Assembly (NCBI RefSeq): GCF_016919175.1
Contig: NZ_JAFFPU010000044.1
Location: 89,501-153,500, forward strand
Direction: 5' to 3'
DNA: 64,000 nucleotides
Source: Leptospira ainlahdjerensis
Lineage (GTDB): Bacteria; Spirochaetota; Leptospiria; Leptospirales; Leptospiraceae
Both the position numbers and the translations under genes were made by a program. Of the stretch, positions 48,891 to 58,396 are shown piece by piece (position 1 is the first letter of the stretch; the number at the start of each line of letters is the position of its first letter). A model generated the notes under the pieces. It ran no database searches and was not told the origin of the DNA. It saw only the letters and a program-made list of their open reading frames with translations.

Positions 48891-49269
48891 GATTTCCTAT
48901 ATACATATATTTAGCAAAATGTCAATCAAGAATTAGTTTGAAGAAGTGGTTAAGGTAGTCTTTCAGCAGTGAAAAGGTTAATGATCTAAAGTAGTTTCAG
49001 GAAATAAAACCCTAAAATCTCTCAAGGATTTGAGAGACTCAAAGAAATAGCGATATACAACTCAATCTGAATATTCGCATTTCATTTTAGTCTAAAATGA
49101 AATATCTTTCCGCCAACAAATTCGTTGGCCCAATTTTTAGATCGAACAAAATTTAGGATAATGTCCTTAAATTTTCGCATAAATGAAAACTTGAGAGAAG
49201 GTCTCCACATACGATCAAGCCATGAGCTTTAAAGTTTTTAACTCTTTCAATCTCTCCATGTCAACATAC
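48891..49269. other. IS junction region with a perfect palindrome
   Basis: AT-rich, no gene. It holds TTTCATTTTAG-T-CTAAAATGAAA (49081-49103), two perfect 11-bp arms, and a GCCAAC/GTTGGC hairpin with a T-rich flank (49113-49130), possibly a terminator. Confidence 0.6.
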
Positions 49270-50424
49270 TTATTTAGTTCCCCAATTAGTTGATGCGACC
49301 TGCCTGAGACGAGCAGTAGCTAACATGAGAGCAGGCTTCCTATCAGGAAAGGCTACTACGACTTTTGTTCTGCTCTTGATCTCTTTGATGATTCTTTCTA
49401 CAGGATTGTTTGTTCGAATTTTTCTCCAGTGTTCCGAAGGAAACTCCATATAAGAGAGAGTTTCCTCGATTCCATCGGAGATGACTTTAGCCTCTTCCTT
49501 CAATTTCATTTCGATTAATAGCTCAACAACAAAGTTAGACTTCTTCAATGCCTCTTCTTTGTCTTCTTGAGAATGAAACGCTTTCAACATTTGAGAAATC
49601 GCTTTGAAGGAACTACTTGGCGCCTTTCCCAGACATTTCTGTAGAAATAATGGACAATACATCTTTGCCATTGAATTCAGGAAATAAATAGGAAATCGAT
49701 TCTACTAATCAAAGACATTTGTATGAGATGATTAAGTTCACTCTTCTGAGGCCTCGATCCATTAGATGTTATAGGAAAGCTTGCCAACTCTCCTTGTCTT
49801 CTCTGGCTCCTTCCATGGAACCAAGGACTTCTCTGTAACCCTCTGAATTAACCCCGACGGCTACAAGAATCGCTACGTCGCGAACTTCTCCACCCTAGGA
49901 CTTTTTCAAGTAAATTCCATCCTAGTAAACGTAAGGATATTGATTTGTAAGGGGTCCGGATTCTCCATTCATCAATTTGAACAAAAACTTTTTGATTGAG
50001 CTTGATGATCGTTGAAGGTGAGACCTTAGTTCCCCAGAAACTCTCTGTGATGTCCTCGACTCTTCGAACCGAAACTCTATCGAGATACATCTCCATGAGA
50101 GCTTCTTCAACCTAACTCTCCCGGCGTTTGTATCTTTCGATGATTGCCGATTCAAACGGAATTGTTCTCAGTTTCGGAACCTTTAACTTTACTTTTCCCG
50201 CTTTTGTTTCAAAGTTTCTATTATATGAATCGGTTCTTGTATCTACTCGACCCGGATTTCCCTCATACCTCGAGGACTTGCAGAGTTTATCTGCTTCCTC
50301 ATCTAAGAGATCGTTCAGGGTTTCTTCCGCTGAACCTCTTACGAGTTCGCTCAATTCTTCCCCCGAGCTGGGTCTCATCCATTTGGATTACCTTCAGGTG
50401 TGATTTTTCTTTTTCTGCCCACAT
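49270..50424 (-). pseudogene. IS256 (Mutator) family transposase pseudogene
   Basis: Fragments of one IS256-type transposase on three frames. The N-terminus LVRGSAEETLNDLLDEEADKL (from about 50360), then a TAG at 50110-50112 within KRRES*VEEALMEMYLDRVS, a shift and stops between about 49925 and 49750 (VAILVAVGVNSEG, REVLGSMEG), and the C-terminus HWRKIRTNNPVERIIKEIKSRT with the family NNPxER block to 49270. A likely original ATG is at 50424. At least four disabling changes are needed to rejoin the frame, so it is inactive. Gap 50425-50689 is AT-rich with no gene seen. Confidence 0.85.
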
Positions 50425-50689
50425 CGGGGGTTCTCCTTTTTTTGAATTTGCTTGTTACAAACTCAATCGGCAAGAAAAGCCTTTTCTTTAAATTGTAAAT
50501 GTGCGAAATATTTAGGACGTTATCACCCATTTCCATTCTCATGAATTGGAATTCAATCAAACATCAATTCTGAATGTATCAACGGTACGATTCTTCGCTT
50601 TTCGACAAGGGATAAAATTACTATTACAGATATACATTAATCAAGTAATGAATCATCAATTTATCAGATTAATTGAATTAATAGGAATT

Positions 50690-51352
50690 TTATTTTTCAA
50701 TCGTTATATCCTGTTTGCGAAATAATTCCCGGATATACTTTTCGGGTGTAGTTAAAGTGGGATTATGCCATAAGTTTAAATTTCGTAGTTTTTTCAATTG
50801 TCCGATTTCAGCGGGAATAGAAATTAATTTGTTACTAGATAAATTCAAGGTTAATAAATTATCTAACTGTCCAATTTCCTTTGGGATGGTTGTGAGTTGA
50901 TTTGAATCTAAATCTAATAAACTTAAATTTTTTAGTTGTCCTATTCCTTCGGGGATTGTTGAAAGTTTATTGTTTTTCATTATTAAAACTACTAAATTGT
51001 TTAATTCCCAAAATTCTTTTGGAAAACTTGAGATTTGATTTCTAGTTAAGTCCAACATTTTAAGATTTTCTAATTTCCCGATCTCTTCAGGTAAAGTAGT
51101 AAGTTCATTATCTTTCAGATACAATCTTTCTAAATTTACTAATTGTTCAATTTCTTTAGGGAGTGCCTTAAGTTGTTTTCTGCTTAAATCTAATATTCGC
51201 ACTTCCTTAGGCGTTTTGAATGCTGACGATAGGCTTTGATGTATAACTACCTCTTTAGGTTGTGAATGTAGTTTTGAAATAGAACAAAAAACGATTAAAA
51301 TAAGAATTCTTAAATAATGATGAGTAAAAAAATCAACTTTCATACGAATCAC
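50690..51352 (-). CDS. Leucine-rich-repeat protein, exported
   Basis: 220 residues. A hydrophobic signal region covers about 12-30 (YLRILILIVFCSISKLHS). From about 50, five to six LRRs of 23 residues follow with the leptospiral pattern L-x-x-L-P-x-E-I-x-x-L-x-N-L-x-x-L-x-L-x-x-N (for example TLPEEIGKLENLKMLDL and TIPKEIGQLDNLLTLNL). Leptospires have large families of such proteins; binding to host or other ligands is proposed in the literature for some. A second ATG lies three codons in. The gene is AT-rich compared with most of the window and is hemmed in by IS remnants, which points to transfer or IS-aided movement. Confidence 0.88.
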   Translation of the reverse strand: MIRMKVDFFTHHYLRILILIVFCSISKLHSQPKEVVIHQSLSSAFKTPKEVRILDLSRKQLKALPKEIEQLVNLERLYLKDNELTTLPEEIGKLENLKMLDLTRNQISSFPKEFWELNNLVVLIMKNNKLSTIPEGIGQLKNLSLLDLDSNQLTTIPKEIGQLDNLLTLNLSSNKLISIPAEIGQLKKLRNLNLWHNPTLTTPEKYIRELFRKQDITIEK

Positions 51353-51429
51353 TTTATTCTTTAGATATCTCAGATTTGAAAAGTTTATTTTTTTTATGAA
51401 TTCCTTTTTTCAATTCAAGTTTTCACGCT

Positions 51430-51905
51430 TTTAATTTGGGGTTAAAATTGTTAGAAGCAATCTCAAAGACACTCATCAGAATACATTCGAGTATTATGAT
51501 ACCATAAAAGTTCTGATCATTGCACTCGTAGCGAATGTTTCCTCTTCTAAAGTTTTGAAGCCAGGTAAATGTTTTCTCCCTTCCCATCGGGATGATATTT
51601 ACTGAGTTTGCGAATATCTTGGGTCCTCTTTTTTTGCAATTAGATTCACTTGAAATTTTTCTTAAGCTCTTTATACTATGTATCAGAGTCATAGGGCATA
51701 TCGCCGAATAAGTCATTGATTTTACCTTCTCCTTTCTTTCTAAGGTTCGCTTCTTGGATGAGCTTGCTTTTCAGCCCGGTGGGTATGGGAATACCATTTT
51801 TGTCGAGGATAACAATTACTAGTGTATCTTTTCCGCGTTTCGCTTTGCCCATTCGAAGGCTTCTTTTTTCCGAAAACGAAACCTCATCCAGGAGGCAGGT
51901 GCTTA
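51430..51905 (-). pseudogene. IS5-family transposase remnant
   Basis: Minus-strand pieces in more than one frame: GKAKRGKDTLVIVILDKNG, DLFGDMPYDSDT then a TAG stop, and, shifted, FANSVNIIPMGREKTFTWLQNFRR with IRYECNDQNFYGIIILECIL, the C-terminal E-region of IS5-like transposases. Stops and shifts make it inactive. Only the C-terminal part is present. Confidence 0.75.
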
Positions 51906-51946
51906 AATCTATTTAGCTTTTTTTCCTATATCTCGAAACAATACTA

Positions 51947-52147
51947 TCAAAAGTTTATTAGGAGTTCCATACCTTTACCATCCTTGAAATCTTCGATGGC
52001 AAGTTTGATACGCTGAAGAACGATCTGGTAATACCACTGCGGTGCGAAGCTTCCATAAAATTTCATCTTATATTGATCTCGAATCGACTCATCGGCGGCC
52101 CTTTCATTGACTCGTTTTCCTGGCTCAGTTATTAAATCCGAAAGCAA
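51947..52147 (-). pseudogene. Short frame of unknown origin, possible remnant
   Basis: A 66-residue frame ([20 protein letters not shown], then [20 protein letters not shown]) looks like real protein sequence in composition but matches nothing I recognise. It sits between two IS remnants. It may be a gene fragment left by insertion. Confidence 0.3.
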
Positions 52148-52229
52148 ATTCCATTGATTGTTTGTTCAGTCTCCAATTAGGCTCATAATTGCTCTAATAT
52201 AATCTGAGAGTAAATGTACAGGAAAAAAT

Positions 52230-52412
52230 AAGACTTACTAGATGAATGGCGGCTTTTGCGATTGGTTCTAAACTCATCTAAGCACAACTGACTGAACTCA
52301 GGACGTATGTAACCGTAAGCAGAGAAAGCACTTTTGACTAAACGATGATTTCCTTCAGCGACTTGGTTGTGGATTCCGTCTTCACACCAACGATTCTTCG
52401 CAAAGCTTAGAT
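52230..52412 (-). pseudogene. Fragment of the IS1595-type transposase
   Basis: Nucleotide and protein match to the copy at 47667-47815: AKNRWCEDGIHNQVAEGNHR and SAFSAYGYIRPEFSQLCLDEF. Similarity ends sharply at LDEF on one side and at AKN on the other. It is a scrap with no active role. Confidence 0.85.
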
Positions 52413-52532
52413 CTCAACTATGAGCGGGGAAGAGATCGCTCGTTATCAAAAGTTTGCGCAATGGATGATCTATTGAAAAGGATATTTTGCGCTTTAAGTT
52501 ATTTTATGTCGCTTGCGGGAATCGTTTTGCCG

Positions 52533-53426
52533 TTATACCATTTGCAATTCCAAGCCGTGCTGCGCGTGAGTTTCGAAAATGCTCATTTTTGCAGAATTGA
52601 TCTTTCCCAGAGGACTCGGTATTTGTAATAAATATTGAGGACTTACATGGAGATAAATAAGCGTACTGTTTAACGCGGTGTGACCTAACAACTTCTGAAT
52701 ATAAAATATGTTATATCCGTCTTCTAAAAGATGAGTTGCGAATGAATGTCTTAAGCTGTGCACACTTGCTTTTTTGAGAATCCCGGAGACTTTGCAAATT
52801 TCTTTAAAACGAATCTGGATCCATCGTATGTTCAAACGGTAATCTCTACCCTTAGTCAAAGAGAAAAAAAGACAAGAAGTAGGGCGATAGCTCTGAATGT
52901 ACTGATTTAATAAGAATGCGGCTTGATCGGACAGTAAAGCATATCTTTGTTTGTTTCCTTTTCCCTCTACAATAAGAATGGATTTCCGTTCAAAGTCTAT
53001 GTGACCGATATTTAGCCTTTCTAATTCTCCAATCCTAATGCCTGATGAGTATAGAAGGGTGAAGATTGTTTTTTCTTTCAAGCTGCTACAATGTTTTAAA
53101 AAGTCGGCTACCTCGGTCTTATTCAGGACTGTGGCGACTTTCGGTTTCTTCTTCGGAGTAGGGATTTCTTCCATGACCGATTTCATTTTAACGAACGTAA
53201 AAAAAAGTAATAACGCGCTGTAATAGACAAGAACTGTAGAATCACATAAATCACTCTTTCGCAAATGAAGAAAAAAGTCGTAAATGTGACTAGGCTTCAT
53301 AGCTAAAGGAGAAATTTTATGGAACTCTGCCAACTTACTCACACAATCTGTATAAGACTTAATTGTCTTCTTTGAATAACCATGAACGATCATATCCGAA
53401 ATCATTTTTTCTTTTAATATTCCCAT
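52533..53426 (-). CDS. Tyrosine recombinase (phage/IS91-associated integrase type)
   Basis: 297 residues, apparently intact. The SAM-like N-terminal domain (about 1-85, [20 protein letters not shown]) is followed by the catalytic domain with the complete set: R131 ([10 protein letters not shown]), K156 (VEGKGNKQR), H223 and R226 ([15 protein letters not shown]), H249 ([11 protein letters not shown]) and Y258 (IYLHVS). It resembles integrases that accompany IS91-like elements or act as plasmid resolvases. It is the only undamaged mobility gene in this region. No attachment site was identified in the flanks. Confidence 0.85.
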   Translation of the reverse strand: MGILKEKMISDMIVHGYSKKTIKSYTDCVSKLAEFHKISPLAMKPSHIYDFFLHLRKSDLCDSTVLVYYSALLLFFTFVKMKSVMEEIPTPKKKPKVATVLNKTEVADFLKHCSSLKEKTIFTLLYSSGIRIGELERLNIGHIDFERKSILIVEGKGNKQRYALLSDQAAFLLNQYIQSYRPTSCLFFSLTKGRDYRLNIRWIQIRFKEICKVSGILKKASVHSLRHSFATHLLEDGYNIFYIQKLLGHTALNSTLIYLHVSPQYLLQIPSPLGKINSAKMSIFETHAQHGLELQMV

Positions 53427-53799
53427 AATTTCAATAGAGATATTGTAAAATTTAGTACAACCGAAATTTAGCTAAAATTGATTCGGACTTATAGCCTGAG
53501 CAACCAGATCCGTTATCATTTATACAATTCCGAATTTGTCTTTTCAGTTTGTAAGTAGAAACGGTGATTTTGATTTTTTTAAAAGCAGAATAGACGCTTA
53601 CTTTTTTTCTAAACGACGGTTGAAATTGTCGCGAAAGACCAATCTCTTACGATCATTTCTCGAATGGAACTTCCATCCCTCTCGCTCGGTTATCAATCGA
53701 GAAGTTCTGACTCCGGATTTTTAGGCAAAGGCTGGATTCTTCATTGAACGAGCAAAGGGAGTGCAATTTCGGCACGTTAGTCTCTCTTTGTTCTTTCAG

Positions 53800-53823
53800 A
53801 GCGGCTTGTATGGCCGCTTTTTT
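53800..53823 (+). terminator. Intrinsic terminator
   Basis: AGCGGC/GCCGCT stem with a 7-nt loop, then a T-tract. It faces right and ends no identified gene, so it may be left from a lost one. Confidence 0.75.
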
Positions 53824-54027
53824 CGGTTAGGTGGGAGAAGTCTGTAGCTTCAGCGTGGAAAGTCTCGGAGACGTTTGCCAAAACGGAGTTGATTGAAAAT
53901 TCGCTTACGACTTGCGCTTGATGTTTCGGGAGACGGGGTTTCCAAATTTATCCGAGTTCTGGGAGATCGAAACGGACAATACTTTTCCAAGTTGGATCTG
54001 TTCGCTCAGGCCGCTTGAACTTTATGT

Positions 54028-54055
54028 CAAACGTTTTCAGGCGTGAAAACGTTTG
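54028..54055. promoter_or_regulatory. Strong 12-bp hairpin of unknown role
   Basis: Perfect arms CAAACGTTTTCA and TGAAAACGTTTG with loop GGCG. It lies 49 bp past the SRPBCC stop and has no T-run, so it may be a transcript-end hairpin or a protein-binding site. Confidence 0.6.
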
Positions 54056-54103
54056 CGAACGCAAAGTCGAAGTTTCATTTGGTGTTGGTGATGCAGCAGA
54101 TTT

Positions 54104-54613
54104 TTATCCGATCTCGAGCAATAATTTATCGAGTTCCAAACAGAGCGGAATCCAGCCGTCAGCCGCGCCAGCCTCGAGTTTGCGTATTTCGGCCGAAGCA
54201 TATTTGAATACGTGAGTTAAGAGTGTTCCTTCACCTTGCGTCGTGAATGTGCGCGATTCGACGGTCGCATCCGGATTTTCCGGACCATCAGGATTAAACG
54301 TAGACATGTCTGTCGCATAATTCTCGTTATTCGAGAACTTTTCGGGAACTATCACCTCTAGGAATTTTCCATAAACTCCCATTTTGGTTCCTTTTGAGTC
54401 AGCAAAGACATACAGGTATTTGCCGCCTACCTTTAGATCATTCTCGCAAATTTCGAGCTTCCAGCCTTCTGGACCGGTCAGCCATCTAAGAATCAGTTCC
54501 GGCTTTGTAAAACAATCGAATACCAGTTTCCGAGGTGCCGCGAAATACCTTGTGAGCACTACTTCCGTTTCTCCTCGAAGTTCAATCTTCACTTCTTTTT
54601 GATCTGCTTTCAT
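54104..54613 (-). CDS. SRPBCC (AHSA1-like) protein
   Basis: 169 residues from ATG 54613, which has AGGAGAT upstream; the frame opens further but only into the ArsR gene. START-like domain: VVLTRYFAAPRKLVFDCFTK, LRWLTGPEGW and RTFTTQGEGTLLTHVFKYAS are characteristic strands. It follows the ArsR stop by 2 bp. This ArsR-SRPBCC pairing is widespread; the SRPBCC protein probably binds an aromatic or lipid-like ligand and the repressor controls both. Confidence 0.9.
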   Translation of the reverse strand: MKADQKEVKIELRGETEVVLTRYFAAPRKLVFDCFTKPELILRWLTGPEGWKLEICENDLKVGGKYLYVFADSKGTKMGVYGKFLEVIVPEKFSNNENYATDMSTFNPDGPENPDATVESRTFTTQGEGTLLTHVFKYASAEIRKLEAGAADGWIPLCLELDKLLLEIG

Positions 54614-54615
54614 TC

Positions 54616-54954
54616 TTATCGATCTCCTATTGTTTGTATCGTTTTTAATTCTTCGAGAAGCCCATCGAGGGCTTGATAACGCTTCTCCCACATTAAGCGG
54701 TATTTCTCGATCCAATCCGTCGCTTTTTTAAGTGGGGCAGTTTCAAGTCGACGAGGGCGCGCCTGAGCGCGGACCGAGGTAGAGATCAGGCCCGCTTGTT
54801 CCAAAACTCTGAGGTGTCGCGAAATCGCCGGTTGGCTCATCTTGAAGGGTTTAGCGAGCTCAGTAACCGTCGTTTCGCCTTTTGCGAGGCGCATCAGTAT
54901 CGCACGGCGGGTCGAGTCGGCGAGTGCGGCAAATGTGGTATCAAGATTTTGCAT
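54616..54954 (-). CDS. ArsR-family repressor
   Basis: 113 residues from ATG 54954; the longer frame would start within the promoter. The winged-helix DNA-binding core is visible as FAALADSTRRAILMRLAKGE then VTELAKPFKMSQPAISRHLR and VLEQAGLIS. The metal-binding Cys box ELCVCDL is absent, so it is the non-metal type that senses another cue, as in ArsR-SRPBCC pairs. It is autoregulated by inference: a promoter with a symmetrical -10 flank lies immediately upstream. Confidence 0.92.
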   Translation of the reverse strand: MQNLDTTFAALADSTRRAILMRLAKGETTVTELAKPFKMSQPAISRHLRVLEQAGLISTSVRAQARPRRLETAPLKKATDWIEKYRLMWEKRYQALDGLLEELKTIQTIGDR

Positions 54955-54973
54955 AGCTAGTTTAATATATAAC

Positions 54974-55002
54974 TGTATAGCTATATAAGTAAAAAATGTC
55001 AA
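54974..55002 (-). promoter_or_regulatory. Promoter of the ArsR-SRPBCC operon with operator-like symmetry
   Basis: Read on the minus strand: -35 TTGACA (54997-55002), a 17-bp spacer, -10 TATACA (54974-54979). TATAGCTATA (54976-54985) is palindromic and overlaps the -10, a likely repressor site. Confidence 0.7.
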
Positions 55003-55438
55003 GCCTTTTTGCGGCTTCCTTGGATACGGAAGTTTTTTAGGCGATTCGATTTGTGCTTTGGTTTCGAGGGATTTTGATGGAAACGGAATTCAAACTTCGA
55101 GTCGTTTCCGATTTTTATTAAGAATTTGATTTTTAAACTTTGAGTTTTGTAACGTTGTTTTTATTCCTATTAAAAAATAGAGAAGACTGAATGGTATCTC
55201 GGTCTTTGATCGATTTCGTTTTTAAAGAATATTCGATGTTCAAGTGGATTCCCTTTTCTAAAAAACTCCGCCAATAACGACGTATTTCGCTGTGATGAAA
55301 AATATTTCATGTCTAAATATTCGCTGTTCATTCCTCTTTGCGGGTATGGATTCTGTAGATCCGATAATTTCTTGATTTTGATAGGTTCGTATACACACCT
55401 TATTTCCAAAAATAAATTTTTCTTACGAGGATATAGCC
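55003..55438. other. Intergenic region
   Basis: AT-rich. A frame at 55170-55409 on the minus strand was not accepted: no ribosome site, no family. No repeat or motif seen. Confidence 0.5.
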
Positions 55439-55741
55439 GTGGATGAAACCGTTATAACGAGTATTGTCGCTGGAATTGGCGTAGCATTGACGATGGCGCT
55501 GGTCGCGCGTCGTGGAAAAAAATTAGAGCCTCTGATTCTTAATGAACTCAAAACCTCCGGAGGCGCTTTGGCGTTACCAGAACTTGTTAAACGAATCGGT
55601 CTTAAGGATTCTTTTCTCAATCGTGGTAAAGTGATTCAAGCAATCGCGCCGATGATTTCGCGTGGTGAGGTTATCGAAATCGACGATCCGAATGCGACTG
55701 TCAAAAATAGATTAGATCTTAAACAATTTCGACTTAAATGA
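55439..55741 (+). CDS. Hypothetical small protein
   Basis: 100 residues from GTG 55439, with GAGGAT about 6 bp upstream. A hydrophobic N-terminal segment (about 5-23, ITSIVAGIGVALTMALVA) is followed by a basic stretch (RRGKK) and a cytosolic part with a helix-turn-helix-like pattern (LPELVKRIGLKDSFLNRGKV). It could be a membrane-anchored small regulator. Not recognised. Confidence 0.55.
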   Translation: MDETVITSIVAGIGVALTMALVARRGKKLEPLILNELKTSGGALALPELVKRIGLKDSFLNRGKVIQAIAPMISRGEVIEIDDPNATVKNRLDLKQFRLK

Positions 55742-55861
55742 ATTTGGGAACGATCTATTTCATAAGCAGGCTCGTTTTCGCGTTGTGATTTTCTGAATTT
55801 CGCATATTTGGGTTGAAATCGAAGCGCTTCACCCTTGCGATATGTTTAGGTAAAAAAATTT

Positions 55862-56599
55862 ATGATGCGCCTCTTAAGAAATTGTCTGCTCTTGATTTTG
55901 ATTCATACGTTTTCCACGTTTTGTTTGAGCGCTTTGCCAAAACAAATGCCGGCGGATTTTTATTTGCAATTTCATCGAGACGGAGGAATGCGTCCCGATC
56001 ATACGGAATTTTATTTTTCGCGAGACCTCTCTCATATTAAGGAGAGAAGGGGACAAAAAGAGGAGATCCTTTGTTTCAAGGTCGATCCGCTTTTACTCAA
56101 GAATTTGTACACTTCCTTATTGGAAAATCGTTTCGATCGGATCGGAACCAGACACGAAACGATCTATGATCGAGGCGGAGAAAGTGTTCAAGTAGGAGCC
56201 GGTCGAGAAACGTATAACAAATCGGATTCCGGTATGACCCTGATTCAGCCGTATTGGAAATCGAATTGGAAGAATGTTCTCGAAGAAATTAAAAAAACAA
56301 AACATCTTTCCGTGGACGATTCCTTGAAAATCCGTTTATCGCTTACGTGGAAAAACTTTCAGGAACCTTTATCCTTGAATATCAGTTCGGAAAATCGAAC
56401 CCTTTCGTATAACTATCACGTTCGACCTTCCCGTTTTGATGAAATAGGGTTTTATTTTTTACCCGGAAAATACAAGCTTTGGTTAGAGTTTCACGAGGAC
56501 AAGGCGAAGTTCCACAAATTCCCGATCGAGTTCGAGCTGGATCGGGACTCGAAGGAGATTTCATTCCAGTGTGACCCGGAAGGTTGCGTTCGGATTTGA
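55862..56599 (+). CDS. Hypothetical secreted protein
   Basis: 245 residues, family not recognised. The signal peptide (about 3-24) is hydrophobic and ends in CLSA. The mature domain is basic and Tyr/Phe-rich, with two Cys near the C-terminus (FQCDPEGC). The two-part layout, an N-terminal domain with YIR-type segments and a C-terminal strand pattern (YNYHVRPSRFDEIGFYF), suggests a beta-sandwich end. It is followed by a good terminator. Confidence 0.65.
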   Translation: MMRLLRNCLLLILIHTFSTFCLSALPKQMPADFYLQFHRDGGMRPDHTEFYFSRDLSHIKERRGQKEEILCFKVDPLLLKNLYTSLLENRFDRIGTRHETIYDRGGESVQVGAGRETYNKSDSGMTLIQPYWKSNWKNVLEEIKKTKHLSVDDSLKIRLSLTWKNFQEPLSLNISSENRTLSYNYHVRPSRFDEIGFYFLPGKYKLWLEFHEDKAKFHKFPIEFELDRDSKEISFQCDPEGCVRI

Positions 56600-56651
56600 T
56601 AAAAAATTAGTGAATTATATTATTAAAATATAATAAAAATAGAATGTTTTG

Positions 56652-56680
56652 AAAAGCCGTCTCTTTCGAGACGGCTTTTA
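56652..56680. terminator. Bidirectional intrinsic terminator
   Basis: Stem AAAAGCCGTCTC/GAGACGGCTTTT with loop TTTC. It serves the convergent genes at 55862 and 56728. Confidence 0.9.
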
Positions 56681-56727
56681 ATTTCGCACGTTCCTCTGCT
56701 AAAAAATATAGGGACGAGTTTTCATCT

Positions 56728-58311
56728 TTAGTTTCGTAATTCCTTTAGAAGCTCCGCGTTCCCGGCGATCGCAAGTGCGGACGCGAGTCCTCCCATCATC
56801 GCTCCCGCAACACCGGGGGAGGCTGCATCCGCGCCGGTAAGATACAATCCTTCGATCGGAGTTCGAACGTTAAACCAAGGACATTCTTCCTTTTTGTATC
56901 GTTCGGGAACACAGGCCAAGCCGTAGATCGCTCCGTCCGGATGCGAGGTGAAATGTTCGTTCGTGATCGGAGTCGAAAGTTCGGAATACTCGACGATTTT
57001 CGAAATTCCGGGAAAACGGGATTCCAGAGTGGATAGAATCCGTTCCGTAATTTGCTCTTTGAGTTTTTTGTATTCTTCTCCTCTTCGTTTCCAAGGTTCC
57101 GATTTCCAGGGAGCAAAATGTTCGTAATCCGTAAATGTAATCACATCCATCGTATGGCTTTTTGCTTCCGGATTTTTCAAACTCGGAAAAGAAAGATAAA
57201 GATTGGGAATCTCTCCGTCCGATCCGATCCAGTCATTTCTTTCCGAAAAGTTTTGATCGTGATCGCTCGAGGAGAAGATCCAATAATTCTCTCCCTTAAA
57301 TCCGAATTTAGCGGGACTTTCGGATAAGCCGAGATAAAGACAAACACTCGTGGTCATCTTTTCTTTATTATAAAATTCTTTTAGACTTTTTCGGAACTGA
57401 ATCGGATATTTTTCTGGAATCAACTTCATGTATGTAGGATAGGCTCCCGCACAAGAGACTACGATCGGCGCGAAAAAATCCCTTTCCGATCCTACCCCTC
57501 GAAGAGCTTTTGCTTTTACTCCGATTGTCTTTCCGTCACGTATTAGGATTTCTTTAACTTCTACTGAAGAAAGAACGGCTCCTCCGGATTCTTCAAGAAT
57601 CGGTTCGATCGCGTCGAAAATTTTTCCAGCGCCTCCGATCGGATAATAGCCTCCGTGAAGATAATGTTGCACGAGCGTTGCGTGCATCGCAAAGGCGACC
57701 TTGGAAGGAGGTAAGCCGTAATCTCCCCATTGCGCCGCGAGAATTCCTTTTAGTTCTTGGCTGCGAAAGTTCGCGTCCAAATATTCCTTGAGAGTGAAAA
57801 TTTTACTTTCTCCCAAAAGTCCGGCTACGGATTCCAAAGGAGGAGGGGCCAGGCGCATCATGATCGATTTACCGAAAAGATTCGAAGTCTTTTTGATATC
57901 TTTGAAATAACGATCGATCGCTTTCGTTTCGTCCGGAAATTTATTTCCAAGATCGGATTTGAATTTTTCAGGATCTCCGTAGATATCGAAAGATACGGAT
58001 GGGAAGATTAATTTTTCGAAAGGTTCGGGCATTCGTTTCCATAGAACTTTCTTTCGGGTTATCTTATCCGAAATTTTTCGGCAGAGTCCTTCCTCCTGCA
58101 TGTCTCCGACGTAATGAATTCCCACGTCCCAATGATACTTTCCCTGTTTTCTTTGAAACTCGTGGGTGAAACCTCCGGGTTGGGAGTGTTTTTCCAATAT
58201 AAGAATTTTTTTACCGTACGATTGAGCCAGAAGGCTGGCGGCACAAAGGCTTCCCATCCCGGAGCCTATAAATATTATATCGAACTCGTTTCCTATTTCA
58301 TTGATATTCAT
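56728..58311 (-). CDS. FAD-dependent oxidoreductase, RetSat/CrtI-like
   Basis: 527 residues from ATG 58311, with GGGAGAA upstream. The FAD-binding Rossmann loop is IIFIGSGMGSLCAASLLA at the N-terminus, followed by ILILEKHSQPGGF and the GIHYVG block that characterise all-trans-retinol 13,14-reductase and phytoene desaturase proteins. The C-terminus YLTGADAASPGVAGAMMGG is the second FAD contact. It acts on a polyene or other lipid by saturation or desaturation; substrate unknown. Divergent from a TetR gene that probably regulates it through the palindrome at 58337-58357. Confidence 0.88.
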   Translation of the reverse strand: MNINEIGNEFDIIFIGSGMGSLCAASLLAQSYGKKILILEKHSQPGGFTHEFQRKQGKYHWDVGIHYVGDMQEEGLCRKISDKITRKKVLWKRMPEPFEKLIFPSVSFDIYGDPEKFKSDLGNKFPDETKAIDRYFKDIKKTSNLFGKSIMMRLAPPPLESVAGLLGESKIFTLKEYLDANFRSQELKGILAAQWGDYGLPPSKVAFAMHATLVQHYLHGGYYPIGGAGKIFDAIEPILEESGGAVLSSVEVKEILIRDGKTIGVKAKALRGVGSERDFFAPIVVSCAGAYPTYMKLIPEKYPIQFRKSLKEFYNKEKMTTSVCLYLGLSESPAKFGFKGENYWIFSSSDHDQNFSERNDWIGSDGEIPNLYLSFPSLKNPEAKSHTMDVITFTDYEHFAPWKSEPWKRRGEEYKKLKEQITERILSTLESRFPGISKIVEYSELSTPITNEHFTSHPDGAIYGLACVPERYKKEECPWFNVRTPIEGLYLTGADAASPGVAGAMMGGLASALAIAGNAELLKELRN

Positions 58312-58357
58312 TGACAAAATTCTCCCGGACTGGTTTAATGTAATCAGTTATTACATT
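58311..58357 (+). promoter_or_regulatory. TetR gene promoter with palindromic operator
   Basis: -35 TTGACA (58311-58316), 17-bp spacer, -10 TTTAAT (58334-58339). The perfect palindrome AATGTAAT-N5-ATTACATT (58337-58357) overlaps the -10 and start region. The -35 shares bases with the ATG of the divergent oxidoreductase. Confidence 0.75.
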
Positions 58358-58396
58358 GATTATTAGACTAGAAATGCAAATGTGATAAACGTCAAC

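Larger units (their letters stand above)
53427..54103. other. Intergenic region after the recombinase
   Basis: No supported gene. It contains a terminator (53800-53823) and a strong palindrome (54028-54055). Small open frames here lack start signals. Confidence 0.6.

Noticed and set aside
55170..55409. 79-residue minus-strand frame
   Set aside because: No ribosome site or family and AT-rich surroundings; kept out of the gene list.
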